From contig OU612072.1 in assembly GCA_914767715.1 (NCBI GenBank), forward strand, positions 25,236,001 to 25,300,000: a stretch of 64,000 nucleotides of DNA, written 5' to 3'. Position 1 is the first letter of the stretch. Each line of letters opens with the position of its first letter. This DNA comes from Membranipora membranacea (taxonomy: Eukaryota; Bryozoa; Gymnolaemata; Cheilostomatida; Membraniporidae). Below the pieces are notes generated by a model. The model made no database searches and had not been told where the DNA came from. It saw nothing but the letters and a program-made list of their open reading frames with translations. The translations under genes and the position numbers were made by a program. Positions 13,466-26,500 of the stretch are shown here, in pieces.

Positions 13466-14246
13466 GGTTTCTGAGAGGTTAAAAATATTAAGGCGAAAAA
13501 ATACACTAAGGTAAATATACAAGGGCAAAATTTTGAGGGTCATACCAACCGCACTCTTGCGCTCAGCCTTCTGAGAGGTTGACAATACTTAGGCGAAAAA
13601 ATACACTAAGGTTAATATACAAGGGCAAAATTTAGAGGGTCACACCAACCGCACTCTTGCGCTCAGCCTTCTAAGAAATTGAAAATATTTAGGCGAACAA
13701 ATACACTAAGGTTATTATATAATAGCTAAATTTAGAGGGTCGCACCAACCGCACTTGTGCGCTTAGTCTTCTTGGAGGTTGAAAATATTTAGGCAAAAAA
13801 ATACACTAAGGTTAATATATAATAGCCAAAATTAGAGGGTCGCACCAACCGCACTTGTGTGCTCAGCCTTCTGAGAGGTTGAATATAAATTACGCAAAAA
13901 TACATTAAGGTTAATATATAATAGCAAAATTTAAAGGGTCGCACCAACCGCACTCTTGCGCTCAGCCTTCTGAGAAATCGAAATTATTTCGGCGAAAAAA
14001 TACACTAAGGTTAATATATAATAGCCAAAATTAGAGGGTTGCACCAACCGCACTCTTGCGCTCAGCCTTCTGAGAGGCTGAAAATATTTAGGCGAAAAAA
14101 TACACTAAGGTTAATATAAATATTAGTCAAATTTAGAGGGTCGCACCAACCGCACTTGCACGCTCAGCCTTCTGAGAGGTTGAAAATATTTAGGCGAAAA
14201 AATACACTAAGGTTAATATATAATAGCCTAAATTAGAGGGTCGCAC
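13466..14246 (+). repeat. ~100-bp satellite array A, 8 copies
   Basis: The landmark GCTCAGCCTT (or one-base variants) occurs at 13561, 13661, 13761, 13861, 13960, 14060 and 14162, a period of 99-102 bp. Each unit runs from CTTCTGAGAGGTTGAAAAT through TTAGGCGAAAAAATACACT to GAGGGTCGCACCAACCGCAC. Copies differ by point changes and one-base indels. The same unit forms a second array in opposite orientation at 43195-43998. No coding potential is apparent. Confidence 0.9.
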
Positions 14247-14249
14247 CCA

Positions 14250-16409
14250 ACAACACGGCAAACAGTTTGAGCACTTAAACTACCTTCTGAGAAGTTGGAA
14301 ATCAGATAAAATGATCAATGATGAATTAACATCATAGGTTTATTTTTTTCGCAAAAAGGATCTTTGAGCAATACAAGGAGATACAGCAACTGTGTTTAGC
14401 AGGATGTTAACAAAATGCTGTGATGATTTAAGTGTTGATGACGAAAGCAACAAAATGCTTGCATGTGAATTCTTCGATCTGACAAAAAACATGTATGACG
14501 ACAGAGAGTATGATACAATTACATAGCTCTGCTGGATTAAGGTAAAACATAGTCCTGTGAGCAAAAAAAAGTTGGAGTTCTCCACCCAATCTTAGTGTGT
14601 GGACAACTGCTTTTGTTATTATATGTAAGCCACGCCTACATAAAGGAGTTGTCCAATGACAGTGCAGCACTGATGTTAATTTTATTTCTGTATCAGATGT
14701 CGTCAGTATAGTTAGTTGGCACTGGTAGTATGTTTAGAAGAACATGCTCTAGCTAGTACAAGTCACTAGTACTAGCAATTTTTCACACTCACATGAGAGA
14801 GCTGCAACTATGGATGGATGTTGGAGTCAGTCAGCACTAAGGTAATAAAAAATGATTTTATTCATACGTATTACTATTTGCTGTGTGTATGGATAGAGAT
14901 GAGAGAGAGTGTGTGCCATGTGTTGTCTCTGTCTGTCTCACTCAGAGTCAGAGACTAGAGAGAGGCAACACTCACCAAACATTAGACAGAGACTAGAGAG
15001 TTTTTGTTAGATATGTGTGTGTGTGTGTGTGTGCGGGCGTGTGTGTCGGCCTTTATTACATCCAGTATCCATAGGCATATGCCTGCTGAAATTGGCATTA
15101 TTATTATCATTTTCTTATTGAGCCCTTTCAGTTTGACCATATGCCTATCAATAAATAAGGCCCACAGCAGCTTGGCATATTAAGTCTCGTGGTTGGGGCC
15201 ACTAGCTAGTTGACTTGCACAACAATCTGCAGGTGATCCGTGAGATTGCGACAAAGAAGGTAGGGTAATGACCGCTCTAGCCCCAAACCGCATTTTAAAA
15301 AAGGCCTATTTGTGGTATGTTCAACCAAGGAGTTCTCCTTGGTTCAACTTATTACAGAATAACAGTGATCATGACAGCATAATTTTGTGATTGAAGCAAA
15401 CCCCAACAGGCCTAGCTAGCCAATCCTGACACCTACTAAGCTTCATTCCATAATCCATAACATTCAATGCATTCAATTTTGGGACTGTTAAATTGACATA
15501 ATTATGAATAGGGGCAACACAATGCAATTATAATCATCAGTATACAGTCAATTGGTAGGATGAAAAGGAATACTCAATTCAGTTTATAATTACATAATAA
15601 TATTACTGGGACCCAAAAAACAGCGTGCTACGCATGTTTGCTAAAAGTTAACCAACTAATGCTGTGAATGTATTGGCGTAGATACAATAGGCCTAATTGA
15701 GCAAAGCTAGTTTTGAAGTACTTCAGCAGCTTATCTTGACTTTGGCTTAGCTTGTCAATACAGGCTAAGGTTGGCCTCAATCCGCTCTCTCCTCCGTCAT
15801 TGTCATCACATTTGCCGAATTTTGTGGGTTGTTGCTGGCAAAGAGGCGTAGTGGTAATTTCTAGGTCCTTTTAATGTTTCTTGGTTACTAAGGCTACACT
15901 GAATAGAGTGATTTACAATCCAGTTAAAATTGCATCACGCATACTATTCCGAAATGAAATTTAGCAGTCCTAAAATTTGGTCTGTTCATCACGTAACATT
16001 TGCTTCCGTCGGGAGGTTGGGATTAGACCTCGAACTAAACATCTTGCTCGAGTCAGAGTTAGTTTACTAGCCCTGTCTATGGAATTTGTGCAATTTATGT
16101 AATAGTATTATTCATAGTTACTCTAGTGTTCAGAAGTAGGCTTGTTGTTAGTGTGGATCTAACTAAAACAAGCACATTAGGTCGATCTTAATGTAGTCCC
16201 AGATTAACTCCAAACCATGTCTACACTGTGTGTGATTCAGGATCAGAAGTAGCCCAGTTGATAAAGCACCGGTCTCACAATCGCAAGGGATCAGACTCAT
16301 GAACACTAAGCCCAGCTGACCGAAAATCTAATTACATGCTTTCCACAACCAGGCGCATTAGCAACAATTCTGTTCTGTGCTAGTGACCCAAAACAGAAAA
16401 GTTTTATTA
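14250..16409. other. Non-coding stretch with a TG microsatellite
   Basis: Nothing coding was recognised. A (TG)n run lies at about 15013-15047, next to GAGA-rich sequence at 14900-15000. At about 16250-16315 a TAGCCCAGTTGATAAAGC stretch followed by GGATCAGACTC resembles a degraded tRNA-derived SINE head (A box then weak B box). Confidence 0.4.
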
Positions 16410-16418
16410 TCTATTACC

Positions 16419-16981
16419 CGGTAACTGTAAATTGCTGAACGGACTGAACAGCTGAACAGAGTTTCTCAGACAAAAATTATTATTTGTATTCTTTTCTCTG
16501 GCTGACTATCACTTCTCAAACACACTCTCCCTAACCAAATGATTTAATGAGTCACTAAGTTCATGTTGGCACCTAATATAACCAATTTAGGGCAAACAAA
16601 TGAATTTTATCAATTTGCTAATTCTGATCAAAATCTGATGGTGTTCAGGAAACCAGAAACGGTATCCAGCTCAAACAGCCAGTCTTGACAAGCTCTGTTA
16701 TGGGAAGGGGGGCTGGGGGTTCTTCCCAAACGAAGCTTGCTGAGACAAGCTACTTTCCATCCATTCACTAGTGTCATGCCGAAAAACTTACTGCGAATAA
16801 AATTGGAAGAAACCAAGGCAAATCCAAACTTAAAATAAATTAAGTAATGAGCAGAACATAAGGAATTGTCCACGCTTATGCAAAACTAACCAATCATGTA
16901 AAGAATCAAACAAGTAGTAGTCTGAGAAATTCTGTTCAGCTGTTCAGTCCGTTCAGCCTGTTCAGCAATTTACAGTTACCG
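16419..16981. mobile_element. MITE with ~60-bp terminal inverted repeats
   Basis: The left end (16419 to about 16475: CGGTAACTGTAAATTGCTGA, then repeats of CTGAAC, then TTTCTCAGAC) is matched in inverse by the right end (about 16920-16981). The right arm carries one extra CTGAAC-type unit. TCTATTACC lies directly outside both ends (16410-16418 and 16982-16990), a target duplication of 8 bp, or 9 bp if the shared C is counted. The interior has no transposase. Long inverted ends with an 8-9 bp duplication fit a non-autonomous hAT- or Mutator-type element; the superfamily is not resolved. Confidence 0.8.
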
Positions 16982-19159
16982 TCTATTACCAAGTATCCTG
17001 ATATTATCTGGCGTTACCTCAGGTAGATATGGGAAAACTCGTAATGAATGATCTCCCCACATTGAATAGCAGACCCTTCACTATTGAAGTGCTCAGTATT
17101 CATTGAAAAATGTTGAGGATAGCTAAATTCTGGGTTAAGTTGGCTTAATAGGTCTAGTAACATCATTAAACACAAACCCCAGAATTGTATTCACATGCTA
17201 TCTGCACCACAGAGTTTCCATCATAGTTCATTTCACTTTTTTTTTTATAGTCTTAATGTTCTTGTTTATAGATATTAACTCAAGTCAAAGAACTGTGCCG
17301 TTAATAGGGATACCCACCTAACGAGACCATAGCTATGAAAGGTGAAGCATCTGTTGAGGCTCGACTTTCACTCCAGCATGTTATAGCTATGTGATATGCT
17401 AGGTCACTCTTAGGAATTACGGTTGGTGCGTTACCTCCCATCAGTTACATGATTTCAAACATTTCCATCACTCACAACATAATATATTTATATTTCAACC
17501 ATTGTTGCCTATCTTTTTATATAGAATAGAGGATTGTCAGATATCAGTTTTGATCATTGTTATAATGATCTAGGCCTACTGATAAATTGTCAGTGCCAAC
17601 TCTCAATTCTGCATCCAATAACTTTGTTGACCATTGATAAGCTCTAGGTTCCACAAAAGTCTCTACCTGCTTTGAATTGTCTTCTCAAATTTCTATGGTT
17701 AATGTTTTTCAGTCGATTTAGATTTAGATGACTCCCCAGAAACAAGGATTGACTTAGAAGCTGTCTTGACTCTACTCTACCCACTTGGATAGTCTGCAAG
17801 CTTTCCAATATCAGGTAAGGTATCTACCAGATAAACATTACTTTATTCTATTCTCCCGGTCATTCAGTTATTGATTCCCAATTTCAGTATTGGTTTATAC
17901 GTCTGTGTATTATACAACTTGTTCATTTCCTGGTGTCACAAAAGCTGCAGCAAGTGAAGGTCAACCTGCAAATTACAGCTCTTTAAAAAAAGTTTCATCT
18001 CTCTGCTAAATTTGTGAAGGAGTTTCCTTCCCGTGAAAAAGTTAAGGCTAGACAACTTTGTAATGGGATGAATTCATCGCTAACTATCAATTGTCTACTC
18101 TCAAAGCAGAGAAGGAAAACTCTTTGCAATCCACTTTCACCAAAGTCAAAATTAAATTGGCTCTCCCTGGTGTCATGCGCCCTGAGGTTAGGGTCCTACA
18201 ATACTCCAAGATTAGTCTGTTGTCTCTATTATTCCAACCACACTTTTTTAAGTCATTCAGCCTCATAACACTTAGATTTAATTTCTTCAATGTTTGATGA
18301 AGTTATGTTGTTCTTTGCAGGAAAAGATTTTTATTTACAAGCACGTGAATGATGCCATCTCACAGATCCTATCATTGAATGAGTTGTAAGTAGATCACTT
18401 AACAGGTTTCAAGCTCCTTCCAAATCATATCACATGAGGCTCTGATAAGCAAATGTAGTATACATTCTTCAAGACTGAGTGATGCAGGGAGCAGCGGTTG
18501 TTTCCTTAATTTGTTGTAAACTATATATATATATCTCATCCCTTCAAATCTTGTCTTTTTTCTACAGAAGCGGTGGGTGGGCATATGCAAAAAAAAGTGA
18601 AATCGCCCAGCATCAAAAAAATTGAGATCTGTTTGTATGTGAGAAATTCTATAACATCTAATTTTGCATTACAGAATTTGACACATACAAATTTGAAGTA
18701 CGACGTAATTCTACCAAGGAGTAATTGGGGGCTGGTACTCATTGTTGATTTGTTCCTTTGATTAGCAAGTATTCGCAAAATGTCATTGCATTCTTCTAGT
18801 TATCTGCATAAATGTATCAGCTTGATTATTACTTTTCAGAAGATCTAGTAGGGTTGCCGGTAGCAAGAGATGAATTATGAGCTGTCTTGACCCTACCCTT
18901 CATTTAACTAGCCTTCTCGGATAGTCTTCTAACATCAGGTAAGACATCGATCTGATAAACATTTGGCCTTATATATTCGCCCAGTCCCTCAGGCATCACT
19001 TACAAATTTCCGTATTGGCCCAATTAGCTGAGAATATATATCTCATCATACGATGTCCTTGGCCTTGTGTAATAGCAGTGGAAGGAGTTTTAGCTGCAAT
19101 CTTAAGACATCTTCATTTTAAATTTGATGAGGTGTAGGTGTAGTCAGGTTTTGTGTAAC

Positions 19160-19513
19160 TATTCCCTGCCAATATCCAATCAAAGATAAATAGGACTCAC
19201 TGATAATTTTTTTGTGTCAAATGTAAACCCTTCAGGTTTACACTCAAACTCCTTAGCACGTTCTCTAATGCCTCCGAGGAAAGAACAGTTCTGGTAAATT
19301 CAATATTTTTTTTTTTTTAGCTTGAACTCTGGATGGCTCTTAACACACTCCTTGCACTTGAGTACTACATGGCGAAATTTATCAGTTCGATGAAGCTGGT
19401 TCCAGGACTCTGTTGAAAATGCCTCATGGAAGTCTTTCATAGAAGAAGCAGTGGAGTTTTCAAAATATTTCCTGTAGCAAGGAGGAAGAAAATCTCTGTT
19501 TACAGTAGGTACT
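19160..19513 (-). pseudogene. Coding-like fragment broken at an A-run
   Basis: On the minus strand an open frame reads NRDFLPPCYRKYFENSTASS and continues through WNQLHRTDKFRHVVLKCKEC to a lysine run encoded by a long A tract. Just past the tract a different frame reads NCSFLGGIRERAKEFECKPE and FTFDTKKLS, up to GTGAGT. Both halves look like real protein. Either a very short intron (TTTACCAG acceptor) or a slip in the A-run separates them. The composition (paired cysteines, basic) does not identify a family. It lies antisense among the plus-strand fragments of 17.7-20.7 kb. Confidence 0.4.
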
Positions 19514-19742
19514 AAACATGTAAAATTTTATGTATCATAAGGTTCATAATGAAAATTGAATCACAGAGTGAGAATATGCAGAGGGGATACTTCAATGATA
19601 GTCGTCATAGTCTCTTTAGTTTTTGATTGGGGGGGGGGGATTCGTCAAGCTAGCTACATTCAAGATTTACTAATCATGTAAATTACAATGGCAATTTGTC
19701 ATGCATACATACCTACCTATGATAGACCAAGTTATGTCCATT

Positions 19743-19824
19743 TGCCGACATTCGAAGTTCCTCCCCATCCACTGGTCACGCTGCAGCGTGACCAGCGGAA
19801 AGGAGCAACTGGAATACAAGCAAT
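19743..19824. repeat. Foldback palindrome, copy 1
   Basis: The centre is a perfect 24-bp palindrome at 19772-19795 (arms CTGGTCACGCTG). Imperfect pairing extends about 28 bp further on both sides. It is related in sequence to the palindrome at 22525-22622. No reading frame passes through it. Confidence 0.75.
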
Positions 19825-20699
19825 TGGATTAAACTTGATCTAACCTATGGCGGGCATAATATTGTTGACATTAATCATGACAACTCACTGGTTTGCAACT
19901 TTTTTGTAATGTCCACATTTCAACCTATAGGCACACCATATAATTGTCATTTTGGCTCGGTGAATAGGCTATGAGTTATTTGGGGTGACAAAATAAGTCA
20001 TTTCATAAATATTTATGTGTGAGCTGAGTCAGTACACGGACATTTCCTGAATTTGTTGCCCGAAGTCTATCAACTGTCAAAACATAAATATCTATGTGAG
20101 ATAACCTATTTCATGAACCCATATAACTCAGTGCCTATGTATCCTAGCCCAAAATACCAACAATATGGTATAGTTTGAAGGTTGGACATTTTACAAATGC
20201 TGGAAACCAGTTTTTAGGATAAGTATCAAACAAGTTATGGCTCATCATAGGTAGGTATGCCTGCAAGAAAAAGGCCACTGTAACATATAGAGATGACAAG
20301 CTGTACACAACTTTCCCCTAGCCAATCCAAAATCCACAGACACTATAACTATCAGTAATTTCCCCTGTGTCTGTATATCCCTGCTATCACTACTGCAACC
20401 AGGCCTAGTGAAGAAGGTCTGAAATATCCCGGCAATAACACAACCTAGTTGGCTGTATGCTATGTATGTATTAAAAAAGGGCTTGTATGAGAATATCCCA
20501 CAATGCAATTTATTGGGAATTCTTTATAAACATAGAAATTTCTCGCTTTTTTTTCCCATTTTTAAATGTTATGATGATGGGTCTTTCATATATCTTTAGG
20601 CTGAGGACATGAGGCTCGGAAGAACTTCTGGCGCAGCTGCAATCACTAAAGATTTCCGATACACTCGGCCTTGCATATAAGGGTATGTAATCAAACTAC

Positions 20700-22520
20700 A
20701 AAGCAGAACACTTCTGTAGAGGTATTTTCTCCTGCAACTTATCTTTTCACATTTGAAATTGGTCTCCATTATAGGAATATTTTGATTTAACTTGTAACAC
20801 AGTTCTCTGGATTTTATAGCGAGACCAGGTTAACGGGAACATTGTAATGCTGGTAATTTTAGAAAAAGTGGCATTGGCTGAATACTGTTTACCACTCCTT
20901 TCCAATTTAACTATTGTGATCACCTACATCTGTGGGATGCAGATGGCGGTGTTCTATCCGGATTTCAACTTGATCCCTGCTGTACATTGATGTTGTTTAC
21001 TCTAGTGGAGAAATTGGCTTTGCGTCTGAATATATCAGAAACCATTTATGCGAATTCGTTATTGTTTCTATCAGCAATTGAAAAACTTTATTTACATTTC
21101 ATGAAGCCCTGACACCATTCGTAAATGTCTGTGGGAGGAAAAATCATCTCTGTAAATTCCGACTAAAGCACCCTTATCAGTAATGTGTGGACAGAGGAAT
21201 TCAAAACAAATTTAATGCAGTTTTAGTTGTACCATGAAAAAAAGCCATGGAGCTATATCTGTCTCAGAGAAGAGAAAATCACAATTGTTTTTGAATGATA
21301 TACATAAATAAAAGAGCCCTCAGGTCTATTTCTGTTAATTAGGGGAGAGTTTGCTGGCATCCTTTGATCGGTTTCCTATAACAATTTGGCTATTACAGTT
21401 CAACAGGAATCATGCTGAGATAATAGAGTAAATATTTGACTTTCTTTTCATGGTGGTTGCGAAATCTAATAATACCTCTCTGTCAATAGACACACTGTCT
21501 ATTACTTTTATTTGCAGCTACTAAGATTATAAGAAGTTAGGGCTGGGTATTATTTAACTTTGGGTGCTTAACTTACTATTGTTACGATTTATAAATAACT
21601 TGACAGACCGCTGGGGAGATTTCTATCATGTTGAAAGTGAGAGGACACGCACACTAATACTGTTGTTTATATAATTCAAAGGTGTATTCATCCGGCTGTT
21701 ATGTCGATTAGACAGGTATAATGGAATTCTAGTTTTTTGCCCATTGTGGCGTCATGTCTGTTTTCCTCATCATTGCTTTATGAATCGAAGTCATCTTTAT
21801 ATCCTGTAGCTAAAACAAAATAAATCAGTCAGCTTGTAAACGCCAATCAATCATAACCTGATCTAAATTACAACAAATACTGTGTGTAGTCCAATGGTCA
21901 ATGCAATGCCCGTGAGAATTTTTCTGCATATTTTTTTAATGAACTGGTGAGGTAATTCCTTGTATGATGTTGTTTTTTATAGATTGAGATTTTAGTGGAC
22001 ATCTTATATGACTGGACCTATTGCGATTTGAAAAGACAGTACCATGCTAGAGCCGAGATCGATTACTCCAACGCCTAAACAAAGCCTTTACAGTGCTCCC
22101 CGATGAATGACTTCATCTCAAGATGCTGCTCGAACGACTCCCACTCCCTATGCCTGGCTCTGTTTTTTTGCAAGTGGCCGTAATTTTGTTGCATAAAAGA
22201 CGCTTCTATAAGGGATTAGGCTGTGTTTTCTTTGCTTGATGTTAGCTGTCTTACAAAACTTGTTCAATGAAAATGTGAAAATGGTTTTGCAACTTATTAT
22301 ATTACCATGACTTCCTTATTAGCAGGTACTGCCAGTTATTGAGCTAAATTTTCTCTAGAAGTATATAATAATTATATATATATATATAGTTTTTTATCCA
22401 TATTCACTATTCTATTTTCTCCATATTCAGCAAATAAATCTTAATATTATAGAGTCAGACAACGATATTCTCGAGTTTTGATTCAGATTTAGTTTTGTCA
22501 TGTTAACTCTAGAGCAAGAT
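20700..22520. other. Non-coding stretch
   Basis: No supported exon was seen on either strand. A short (TA)n run lies at about 22373-22389. Confidence 0.45.
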
Positions 22521-22524
22521 TAAT

Positions 22525-22622
22525 CCAATTGTCTGCATTCCTGTTGCTCCCTTACACTGGTTACGCCGCAGGCCTGTGGCATGACCAGTGGATTGAGAGC
22601 GACATGGAATGCAGGCAAATGG
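22525..22622. repeat. Foldback palindrome, copy 2
   Basis: The arm CTGCATTCCTGTTGCTCCC then CACTGGTTACGCCGCAGG is mirrored by CCTGTGGCATGACCAGTGG then GAGCGACATGGAATGCAG. This gives an almost loop-free imperfect palindrome of about 45 bp per arm. It shares arm sequence with the palindrome at 19.75 kb, so the two are copies of one foldback repeat. Confidence 0.75.
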
Positions 22623-23102
22623 ACCAAGCTTCGTCTATGTTAACTCTGATGATAGGAGTTGGTGATATGGGGGATTATCATTTGTCATGTAGTTTAGATT
22701 TACCATGAGGTCTGGCATGTAAGTCTGACTAGACAAGGGGAAAGGGGATCAGTATTTTTGATACCATATACCTATGACTGGCCTGCCACTAATTGTTTGC
22801 TGCTAGGCTGTGCGTTTTATTTAGCCACAACCTTGATTCAAGGCAACACCATCACCGGGTAGGAAAACTGTTTGATTCTTTTTTGTCAATTGAAGATTGG
22901 TATCTTAGTTTAATGGTCACTGCTTGCTCGTAGTAGCATCAGAGACTATGGATAATAGTCTCTGGTATCATACCACAGTTTGCCAGACAAAGCAAATATG
23001 TTTCAATGTCACTGCTCACAAAATATTTCATAGCCTAAGTTTCATATCATAGTTATTGTACTTGTATGGCGATCATCACTTGGAGGTTATGCTGTGTATT
23101 TG

Positions 23103-23322
23103 TGTAAGAACTGCTAATTGTGATGGCAATGAATAGTCTGTTTATTCTTCTGATAATAAATGATGATCTCTAACCAAGAAATCTAAACATGTTCAAGATG
23201 GTTGACAATAATAATTGGTATCAAGTTGGGCTGCTGTAATAAGCCACAATAGGGAGTAGACAACTCCAAAGTAGTAATGTATAAGTTAGGGAGTAAACAA
23301 CTCCAAAGTAGTAGTCACTACA
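23103..23322 (-). repeat. 3' LTR of the gypsy element
   Basis: Same 220-bp sequence as 27847-28066. It follows the gag-pol stop by about 180 bp, with a weak purine tract directly inside. Both LTRs contain a partial internal duplication (GGGAGTAGACAACTCCAAAG and GGGAGTAAACAACTCCAAAG). Confidence 0.95.
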
Positions 23323-23501
23323 TCCGCTTTTATGTCAATTACTTTGACGTTGAGCACCAGGTTCATGGTGGCGGCAACTAAGAATGTTTTGTGTCTCTGT
23401 ATGTAATTATACTTGTTGTATACTGGAGATATCTGTGTAACATGATTTCTCATGGTGACTGACTCCACAGTTTCTCATGCTTCTTTTGAAACATCCAGTC
23501 A

Positions 23502-26500
23502 CTAGGTGTGGTACTCGGTCACGAAACCATCATATTTAGCTGGCCGATTCTTAGCTCGTACAGATTTACGAGGAGTAGGCACATTTGGTTGTGATGAGCT
23601 GGGCATATTAGCTGCCTGAGGTATATCTTCGATCCCGACAAGTGCCGGTGGTACTGTAGGCGGCGTCACTTGAACTGGTCTATCTGTTACCGTCTCAGTA
23701 TCGTTCTCTGACCTTGGTATTATCGGTATCATCTGTGATGGGCGGGTGGCTACTAAGGCTCCCTGCGTTTCAGAATCCACGTCCGCATCTACAACAGGTT
23801 TCTCAGAGCAGTAATACGGTCTAACATGGCTTATGTTACGCTTATACAGCCGGCCTGCCCTGGATTTTACAGTGATCTGAGAGCCTTTTATGTCCATTAC
23901 CACAAATGGATCTGGGTGGAACAGTGTCTGACATTTAGATGGACTATCTCTCTTAACCAAAACAAAACTGCCTATCTCTAGCTGGTGATTATTGCCACTA
24001 CCAGTTTCCAACTTCTCGTTACGGGTGGCTATCATCTTATGTTTCATCTCACTATCTCTATCTCTAGCTTCAACGTCATCAAAACTATTAGGCAGACTTG
24101 GCAAGTTAGTCCTAAGCACACGCCCAAATAACGTCTCTGCTGGGCTTTTGCCAGTAATGGAATGTGGTGTATTACGATATGTAAACAGCCATGTCATGAG
24201 GGCACTCTCATAGTCTACCCTATTGTTGTGTGCAATCTGAATACGCTTCATTATGGATCTGTTTTGTCTCTCCACTTGACCATTGGCCTCAGGCCACCTA
24301 GGGGTTGTCAGACACTGTTCGATACCATACCCGGAGCAAAACTCACCATACTCATGAGAGATAAACTGTGGCCCGTTGTCACTCTTCATGCTGAGTGGAT
24401 ACCCATGCGTAAAAAATACTGATTTCAGCCAAGATATAACATCACTAGCTTTTGTGACTGTCATGAACTTTACTTCGTTCCACCTACTATAATAGTCTGT
24501 TAAGACTAGAACTGACTTACCGTTAGACAGGGGACCCAAAAAATCTAAGGCAAGATCTTCCCATGGTCCATTGGGAAGTTCTGTCACCCTTACTGGCTGC
24601 CTATCTAGTGGCTTACTGGTCAACTGACAATCGTGACAGTGTTTAACATACTTGTCTACATCAGAGTCGATTCCGGGCCACCAGACTCTTGTTCGTAGGT
24701 ATCTCTTGGTGCCTCCCATCCCACTATGACCCTCGTGAGCTATCTCAAGCATCTTCTGTCTGAGCTCTTGAGGTACTACTATCCTACCTCCCCTCAAAAC
24801 TAACTCCCCTATGACACATAACTCATTTTTAATGGCCCTATATACAGCTGGTATATCAACATTGTCGAATGAATTCGCTCTTATAGCTTGTTTTAAGGCC
24901 TTAATCTCCTCATCCATATAAGAGACTTCCTCAATATAGCGGGGTGTGATTGCCGATGGCACATTGTCCTCCACAACACTACGTACATAGAGCTCAACAT
25001 TTTCCCTTTCTACCAGGTGTTCAGTCGCCTTTTTCGAACATAGAAGCCTTGACAGGGGGTCAGCAATATTATCTGAGCTTTTTACGCGAACTATCTCAAA
25101 ATCATATGACTGTAAACGAAGCTGCCACCTCTCTATACGAAGGGATGTCCTCTTGGTTTTGTTTCCATAAATGGACTCAAGAGGCTCACAATCAGAAACC
25201 ACTTTGAACCGACAACCAAAGAGATAATGATGAAACCTCTCGCATGCCCAGACAATACCTAGAGCTTCTTTTTCTGTCTGCATGTATCTTTTCTCGACAT
25301 CAGACAATGCTCTACTTCCATAGCTAACCACTTTGGGCTCGCCATTTTGAATCTGTACCAGTATTGCGCCTAGCCCCACAGGACTGGCATCTGTGTACAG
25401 CAGAGTCTCACAACTAGTATCGAAGTGAGTCAGAGTATCATGATTACATAAATCAGCCTTTAGCTGATTGAAAGCCACAATCTCCTTATCTGACAAACAT
25501 ATAGCCTCTCGGGAATTTTTACCCGCTGACAACCTCCTCAACACATCAGTTGTGTGAGAGTAATGTGGAATAAACTTAGACATATAACTAGTCAAACCGA
25601 GGAAACTCTTCAACTCACCAACTGTCTTAGGAACAGCAGCATCTTTGACTGCCTTGACTTTGCAACCATGGGGATCAATACCCTTGTAACTAAGGAGATG
25701 TCCGAGAAACTCTAACTGCTGAACCCCAATCTCACACTTCTTTTTATTCAGAGTCATGTTAGCCTGCTCTAGACGACTGAACACCTCACCCAGCCTACGA
25801 TCGTGCTCTTCCCTTGTTTTGGCATGGACAATGATATCATCGGCAAGATTTGCTACACCCGGCAGGCCTTGGATAATTTTGGCGACCTCCTTCTGGTATA
25901 TTTCTGGAGCCGCATTTATCCCAAACATGAGTCTCTTATATCTATATAGGCCTAAATGAGTACTGAATGTGGTGATATCCCTGGACTCAGGGTGAAGAAC
26001 AAATTGGTGGAACCCCATGCGCATGTCCAGCTTCGAAAAGTACTGAGCCCCATTCATGTCATATAGCATCTCGTCTACGGTGGGGACTGGGTGTTGGTGC
26101 CTAACTATAGCCTCATTGGCTCTCCTCATATCAATGCATAACCTAATCTTACCGGATTCCTTCTTTGGAATGATCACTGCTGGACTTACCCATGATGACC
26201 CTGAATGACCTTCGACTTTCTCTATTATATCATGTGCGATAAGCTCATCTAAGTGAGCGGCTAGTTTATCTCTCAACAACAGTGGCACTCTTCGGAATGG
26301 CTGAGCAACAGGCGCTATATCATCTCTAATTGTCAGCTTTATCTCATTCTTAGACTTACCCAATACCTCTGAGAACAGCCTTGGATATCTAGCTTCATAA
26401 TCATCTAAGCCTACTCTATTTATAATCCTGATTACACCTAGTTGTTTACCTGTTTCATTTCCTAACAAAGATTCACCTTTATTAGGAATAACAGTAAATG

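Larger units (their letters stand above)
17700..20690 (+). pseudogene. Decayed coding fragments on the plus strand
   Basis: Several exon-like pieces lie here but do not join into one open gene. At 17950-18075 a frame containing AKFVKEFPSREKVKARQL is preceded in frame by a stop. At 18090-18180 another frame reads STLKAEKENSLQSTFTKV up to a GTTAGG donor. At about 18321-18387 EKIFIYKHVNDAISQILSLN runs from a TTTGCAG acceptor to a GTAAGT donor. At about 20619-20683 EELLAQLQSLKISDTLGLAY ends at GTATGT. A ~160-bp block with a TCAGGTAAG donor occurs twice in diverged form, at about 17740-17895 and 18870-19025. I read this as remains of a multi-exon gene with a local duplication; the family is not recognised. 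Confidence 0.35.

Noticed and set aside
13466-14246. CRISPR-like array
   Set aside because: The whole ~100-bp unit repeats, with no unique spacers, and the host is eukaryotic; it is a satellite.
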